From Patescibacteria group bacterium UBA6164 (GTDB taxonomy: Bacteria; Patescibacteriota; Gracilibacteria; BD1-5; UBA6164): DNA of 11,372 bases. Positions 8,128 through 11,372 of the stretch are shown here, piece by piece. A program made the position numbers and the translations under genes. Location: contig DIUG01000073.1 of assembly GCA_002422305.1 (NCBI GenBank), positions 14,949 to 26,320 on the forward strand. The letters run 5' to 3'. Each line of letters starts with the position of its first letter. Positions within the stretch are counted from its first letter, which is position 1. The notes below the pieces were generated by a model. It ran no database searches, was not told the origin of the DNA, and worked only from the letters and a program-made list of their open reading frames with translations.

Positions 8128-9111
8128 ATGGAAACAAATAATAAAATAAATATTACTACTATATGAGGAGGAACATGATCTTATAATGTATTATCTGGAC
8201 TAAAGAAAAATCTAAATTTTAATTTAGCCTCTGTTGTTACTATGAGTGATAGCTGATGAAGTACATGAAAACTTAGAGATGAGTTTGGTATATTGCCTCC
8301 TTGAGATTTAAGAAGGGCTATTTTAGCACTTAGTCAAGAAGATATATTGCTAAGAAAACTTTTTGAATATAGATTTGATAAATCTAGTTCTGTTTCGGGT
8401 CATACTGTTTGAAATTTATTGATAACGGCTATGGCAGATATTACTTGAGATTTTGAGAAATGAATAAGAGAAATATCAAAAATGTTTAGGGTAAAATGAA
8501 AAGTAGTTCCAGTTACTCTTGCTAAATCTGATTTGGTAGTAATACTTGAGAATTGACAAGAAATTTTTGGTGAAACAAATATAGATTGCCCTTTACATAA
8601 TACTGAATTATGTATAAAAGAAGCATATCTATCTCCAGAAGTAGATATAAATGTAAAAGCTAGAGAAGTATTAGAAAATAGTGATATTATTATTATATGA
8701 CCAGGTGATTTATATACTTCAATAGTTCCAAACTTACTTGTAAAATGAGTAAAAAAATCAATAAAAAATTCAGATGCAAAAATAGTATACTTTTGTAATA
8801 TAATGACTAAAAATTGAGAAACAGATGGTTTTGAAGTAGAAGACTTTGTTGATGTTATAGAAAAATATCTTTGAAAATGATTGCTTGATTATGTCGTTGT
8901 AAATAATTGACACATAAGTGATGAAATGGTTGAAAAATATAAGAATGAAGAATCAAAGATTCCAGTAAAAATAAAAGATATAAAAAAATTTAAAGATAAA
9001 CATTATAAAATTATAGAGAGAGATTTATTAAATGAAAAAGATTATGTTAGACATAATCCTGAAAAGATAGCTAAGGTTATAGAAGATATGGTTGAGTGAT
9101 GGATAAAATAA
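8128..9111 (+). CDS. yvcK: YvcK/GlmR-type CofD-family protein
   Basis: The 327-residue protein belongs to the CofD-like Rossmann family, YvcK branch, which in Firmicutes binds UDP-sugars and links central carbon flux with cell-wall precursor synthesis. Seen: the N-terminal glycine-rich loop ITTIGGGTGSYNVLSGLK (residues 9-26), VVTMSDSGGSTGKLRDEF (36-53), LPPGDLRRAILALS (56-69), GHTVGNLLITAM (91-102), IIIIGPGDLYTSIVPNLL and VYFCNIMTKNGETDGF. This is the full domain at the usual length. TGA encodes Gly in the loop itself, alternating with GGA. The gene follows alaS on the same strand with a 98-bp gap and ends in a strong terminator. A true 2-phospho-L-lactate transferase (CofD) role is unlikely without F420 genes, so the YvcK branch is preferred. 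Confidence 0.9.
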
Positions 9112-9146
9112 AAGTTAGACAATTTATAAATTGTCTAACTTTTTTT
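9111..9146. terminator. Palindromic bidirectional terminator between yvcK and the 62-codon gene
   Basis: A perfect palindrome, 9111-9126 against 9127-9142, forms a 14-bp stem with a TATA loop, followed on plus by a T-run to 9146. It overlaps the last base of the yvcK stop. On the minus strand it encodes the last residues and the stop of the small gene, then runs into AAA/TTT flanks. Confidence 0.9.
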
Positions 9147-9312
9147 CTAATATATCTAATTCTATTTCTTCAAGTTCGAGTTCTCAACTATTTTTAGCTT
9201 TTTCAAGTTTTTGTTTAGCTATTTGTTGAGCATTTTTCATATCTTTTATATATTTTCTGATTTGTGCAGAAGTCATTTTCACATTTGTTCAAGTAGGTGT
9301 AAATTCTGACAT
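9124..9312 (-). CDS. Small hypothetical protein, 62 residues, downstream of recR
   Basis: I do not recognise it. The frame starts ATG at 9312, 15 bp after the recR stop, and ends at TAA inside the terminator palindrome. The product begins MSEFTPTGTNVKMTSAQIR and continues as one highly charged amphipathic helix (about residues 14-62, rich in K, E, L, I), probably a coiled coil. Two TGA codons encode glycine. In many bacteria recR is linked to ybaB, but this protein is shorter than YbaB and shows no YbaB motif. Close spacing and the shared terminator indicate cotranscription with recR. Support is the operon setting, intact frame and plausible protein composition. Confidence 0.65.
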
Positions 9313-9327
9313 AATAATTTAAGTTAG

Positions 9328-9936
9328 TTATATTTCTTTTCTCTCTTTCAATGCATTTATAATAGTTATATTATCAGCATATTCTATATATCAACTAGAT
9401 AATCATCTAGAGAGTCTAGTTATTTTTGTTTTATATTTAAGTCCTCTTTTTTCTATTTCTTCAGTTATATATGAACTAGTTGCTTCTCATTCTATATTTG
9501 GATTCGTTGCAAGTATTAATTCTAATTTTCAGTCAAATTCTGAAATTTTTCTAAAAAGCATTTCAAAATTTAAGTCTCATATAAATATTCAATTTATAGG
9601 TGATATAGCTCATCAAAGTATATGATATGTTCAATTATATCATCCAGATTCTTCTAAAGTTATCATATCTAAATATTCTTCTATTACTGCAATAATTGAT
9701 TTATTTCTATTATTAGAAGAACATATATTACAAAATTCTTTCGATATATCTGTTAAAGCATGACAATTTTTACAAAAATGGACTTTATTTTTTATATTAG
9801 TTATGTTATTACTTAAGTTATCTATATAATTTTTGTTTGAATTTAATAAAAAAAAAGCAAGTTTTGTTGCAGATTTTTCTCAAATTCAGGGTAGATAACT
9901 TATAGAATTAATTAATTCTTTTAGAGCTTCAGGCAT
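9328..9936 (-). CDS. recR: Recombination mediator RecR
   Basis: RecR forms a ring clamp on DNA and, with RecO (and RecF), loads RecA on gapped DNA. The 202-residue product has the standard length and order: helix-hairpin-helix at about 10-30 (YLPGIGEKSATKLAFFLL), a four-cysteine zinc motif C55-xx-C58...C69-xx-C72, the Toprim domain (about 80-175) with VIEEYLDMITLEESGGYNGTYH, LGGAISPINGI and ATNPNIEGEATSSYI, and the C-terminal RLSRGLSSGYIEYAD. Gly is 12 TGA to 2 GGA, including both glycines of LPGIG. It heads a two-gene unit with the 62-codon gene. A promoter lies at 9970-9997 and an inverted repeat sits right before the ATG. No SD site is present. Confidence 0.96.
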
Positions 9937-9938
9937 TT

Positions 9939-9971
9939 ATAACAATTAATAAATAATTTATTAATTGTTAT
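9939..9971. repeat. Inverted repeat between the recR start and its promoter
   Basis: A 15-bp perfect inverted repeat (9939-9953 with 9957-9971, 3-nt centre TAA) ends 2 bp before the recR ATG and reaches into the -10 box at 9970-9975. The expected start point, near 9963, falls within it, so the RNA would carry only part; an operator role at DNA level is possible. Confidence 0.5.
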
Positions 9972-9997
9972 TTTATGTAAAAAATATTAAAATACAA
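9970..9997 (-). promoter_or_regulatory. Promoter for recR
   Basis: On minus, TTGTAT (9992-9997), 16 bp, TAAAAT (9970-9975). Identical hexamers and spacer to the promoter of the 841-residue gene. The leader would be about 25 nt. Confidence 0.5.
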
Positions 9998-10023
9998 TAT
10001 TTGACTACAAAATAATATAATTT

Positions 10024-10069
10024 TATAGTATAACAAAAAAAGTATAGTTTTTTGTTATACTATACTTTT
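10024..10069 (-). terminator. Terminator of the rplJL operon, with an alternative long hairpin
   Basis: Read on minus, AAAAGTATAGT (complement of 10059-10069) pairs with ACTATACTTTT (complement of 10038-10048), followed by more T: an intrinsic terminator after rplL. The same bases take part in a competing 17-bp perfect hairpin, 10024-10040 with 10048-10064, loop AGTATAG. Confidence 0.75.
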
Positions 10070-10085
10070 ATATTATTTATAAAAT

Positions 10086-10460
10086 TTATTTCAATTCTAT
10101 AGTAGCTCATGCTTCTTCTAATTTAGCTTTAATTTCATCAGCTTCATCTTTAGATACATTTTCTTTTACATTACCACCATTATCAGCTAAATCTTTAGCT
10201 TCTTTTAAACCTAATCATGTAATTTCTCTAATTACTTTAATTACAGCAATTTTAGATGAACCTGCACTAGTTAATACAACATTGAAAGTTGATTTAACAT
10301 TTTCTTCACTATCACCACCAGCAGCAGCAACCATTACAGGAGCAGCAGCAGAAACTCCAAATTCTTCTTCCATTGCTTTTACTAAATCATTTAATTCAAC
10401 TATAGTTAATTCTTTAACTAAGTCCATAATTTGAGTAGCATTTTTACTTAATTCAGCCAT
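10086..10460 (-). CDS. rplL: Ribosomal protein bL12 (L7/L12)
   Basis: Forms the flexible multimeric stalk of the 50S subunit that recruits translational GTPases. The 124-residue product has the usual three parts: N-terminal dimerisation and L10-binding helices (1-35, MAELSKNATQIMDLVKELTI, VELNDLVKAMEEEFGV), an Ala-rich hinge (about 37-48), and the globular C-terminal domain with TFNVVLTSAGSSKIAVIKVI, REITGLGLKEAKDL and VSKDEADEIKAKLEEAGA. Only two glycines are TGA (ITG and EAG); the other seven are GGN, unlike the low-expression genes here. It lies 106 bp after rplJ, with two hairpins in the gap, and ends before a terminator. Confidence 0.97.
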
Positions 10461-10502
10461 TTTTAATACTAATTATATATATAAAATAAAATTTCAGTTT
10501 AT

Positions 10503-10551
10503 CTAACTAATTAATAGTTAGTTATTGATTAAGATATATAATCTTAATCAA
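10503..10551 (-). repeat. Two hairpins in the rplJ-rplL gap
   Basis: TTGATTAAGAT (10525-10535) pairs with ATCTTAATCAA (10541-10551), 11 bp with a 5-nt loop. CTAACTA (10503-10509) pairs with TAGTTAG (10515-10521), 7 bp with a 5-nt loop. Neither has a following T-run on minus, so they are not typical terminators; mRNA processing or stability is possible. Confidence 0.5.
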
Positions 10552-10566
10552 CATACTAATTATCAA

Positions 10567-11130
10567 TTAATCTTCTTTATCATTATTTTCATCTTTTTTT
10601 CCTTCTAATTGACCAACTTTTTCTTTTCATTGAGTTTCAATTTCTTTACTAGCAGCATCAAAGAATCTTGCCATTCCAGAAAGAGGAGACATCATAGAAC
10701 CAACAAGTCTTGAAAGTAAAGTTTCTCTTGATGGTAATCATGCAATAATTTTTGTTTCTTCTAAATCTTTTAAATTTCATTCAAAAACAGAAGCAGCCCA
10801 ATTAACCTTTTCTCATTTAGAAGATTTAACTAAATCATTAACTTTTGCTAAACCTGCTACAGCATCATTATTAGAACATACAGCACCAATTTGACCTTCT
10901 AAATTTGATAAATCAAAATCTATATCTAAAGCTATTTTTAAAGCTTTTCTCATAAGAGTTTTTTTAGCAATAGTGTATGTAGCATTAACCTCTCTTAAAT
11001 TTGTTCTTAAACCTGCAAATTCTCCTACAGTCATAGTTGTAGTAGTAGCAAAACCTATCGATTTAGCTTCTTTAAATTTAGCTACTAATTCATCCAATAT
11101 TTCAACTTTTTGTTGTTTTGAAACAGCCAT
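10567..11130 (-). CDS. rplJ: Ribosomal protein uL10
   Basis: uL10 anchors the L7/L12 dimers to 23S rRNA at the stalk base and usually represses its own operon. The 187-residue product has the L10 fold: MAVSKQQKVEILDELVAKFK, GFATTTTMTVGEFAGLRTNL (about 26-45), YTIAKKTLMRKALK (52-65), and the domain with AVCSNNDAVAGLAKV. The C-terminal helix that binds L7/L12 (about 138-168) contains LLSRLVGSMMSPLSGMARFF. A charged tail ends ...DENNDKED. Four glycines are TGA and ten are GGN. It is the first gene of the rplJL operon, behind an attenuator leader. Only a weak AAATAAG precedes the ATG. Confidence 0.96.
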
Positions 11131-11167
11131 CTTATTTAAATTATTATATATAATATTACTTTCTAAT

Positions 11168-11210
11168 AAAAAAATCCTTTTCTTCTTTAAATCAAAGAAG
11201 AAAAGGATTT
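11168..11210 (-). terminator. Leader terminator (attenuator) of rplJL
   Basis: A 17-bp perfect stem (11172-11188 with 11194-11210, 5-nt loop) is followed on minus by a run of seven T (11174-11168). It lies between the promoter and the rplJ ATG, about 37 nt upstream of the gene, so it must be conditionally passed: an attenuator. Confidence 0.88.
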
Positions 11211-11305
11211 AGTTTTATTATAAATTTAAAAATTTTTATTTAAAACTTTTCCTCTATAATCTAAGTAGGTCTTATTTTTTGCCCACCGTCTTCGATATAG
11301 AAAGT
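11211..11305 (-). promoter_or_regulatory. L10-type ribosomal protein leader
   Basis: Read on minus, the leader contains CTATATCGAAGACGGTGGGC (11281-11300), then an A-rich loop, then ACCTACTTAG and ATTATAG. GGTGGG pairs with the CCTACT segment and CTATA with TATAG, enclosing the CGAAGAC internal loop, as in the L10(L12)4-binding kink-turn leader of Firmicutes. Next comes GAGGAAAAG (11246-11254), able to pair over 9 bp (one G-U) with CTTTTCTTC in the 5' arm of the terminator stem (11197-11205). This gives an antiterminator that binding of L10 would disfavour. Confidence 0.8.
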
Positions 11306-11311
11306 GATAAC

Positions 11312-11338
11312 ATTATATATAAAAAAAATATAAGTCAA
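11312..11338 (-). promoter_or_regulatory. Promoter of the rplJL operon
   Basis: On minus, TTGACT (11333-11338), 15-bp spacer, TATAAT (11312-11317); shifting the -10 to TAATGT gives 17 bp. The start would be near 11305, just at the beginning of the L10-type fold. Nothing further is evident in 11339-11372. Confidence 0.6.
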
Positions 11339-11372
11339 TTTTTTTTGATTACATAGAAAGTATAATACATTT

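Noticed and set aside
9124..9312. YbaB/EbfC nucleoid protein next to recR
   Set aside because: The product is too short and lacks YbaB motifs; only the position is similar.
10973..11212. 79-codon plus-strand frame over the rplJ start
   Set aside because: Antisense to rplJ and its attenuator stem; no independent support.

Overview
The window is very AT-rich bacterial DNA in which TGA is read as glycine (genetic code 25). Reading TGA as Gly turns a field of short fragments into full-length, easily recognised genes, and the TGA codons fall on glycines that are invariant in their families (AlaRS A-G-M-Q-P and C-G-G-P-H, RecR L-P-G-I-G, the YvcK glycine-rich loop). TGG is still used for Trp, which rules out the Mycoplasma code. 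Code 25 is known from Absconditabacteria (SR1) and Gracilibacteria (BD1-5) of the Patescibacteria/CPR; I cannot choose between the two from this window.

Layout. 1-1317 (minus): rbfA followed by an FtsQ-type division gene that runs to the window edge. 1318-1474: two divergent promoters sharing one -35 site. 1475-1675 (plus): rpsU (bS21), with the only Shine-Dalgarno-like site I see in the window and a leader with alternative hairpins, then a strong terminator. 1720-2041: no gene, but an unusual, relatively GC-rich element made of two related folded modules, one nested in the other. 2042-3421 (plus): a U32-family protein. 3531-6056 (minus): an 841-residue orphan protein, convergent with the U32 gene across a shared terminator. 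6209-8029 (plus): alaS, encoding an AlaRS that stops after the editing domain. 8128-9111 (plus): a YvcK/CofD-family gene. 9124-9936 (minus): recR plus a 62-codon unknown gene, convergent with yvcK across a palindromic terminator. 10086-11130 (minus): rplJ-rplL with a complete L10-type leader (promoter, L10-binding fold, antiterminator, terminator) at 11168-11338.

Function. Most genes are core information processing: ribosomal stalk (L10, L7/L12), bS21, 30S maturation (RbfA), tRNA charging (AlaRS) and recombinational repair (RecR). Cell-envelope genes (FtsQ, YvcK) are interspersed. Transcription units are short and alternate strands, with compact AT-rich promoters and hairpin terminators in several gaps. 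The most interesting items are the paired module element at 1780-2004, the rplJL attenuator, the rpsU-specific SD-like site, the AlaRS without C-Ala and the 841-residue orphan. I saw no tRNA, rRNA, CRISPR array or transposase gene.
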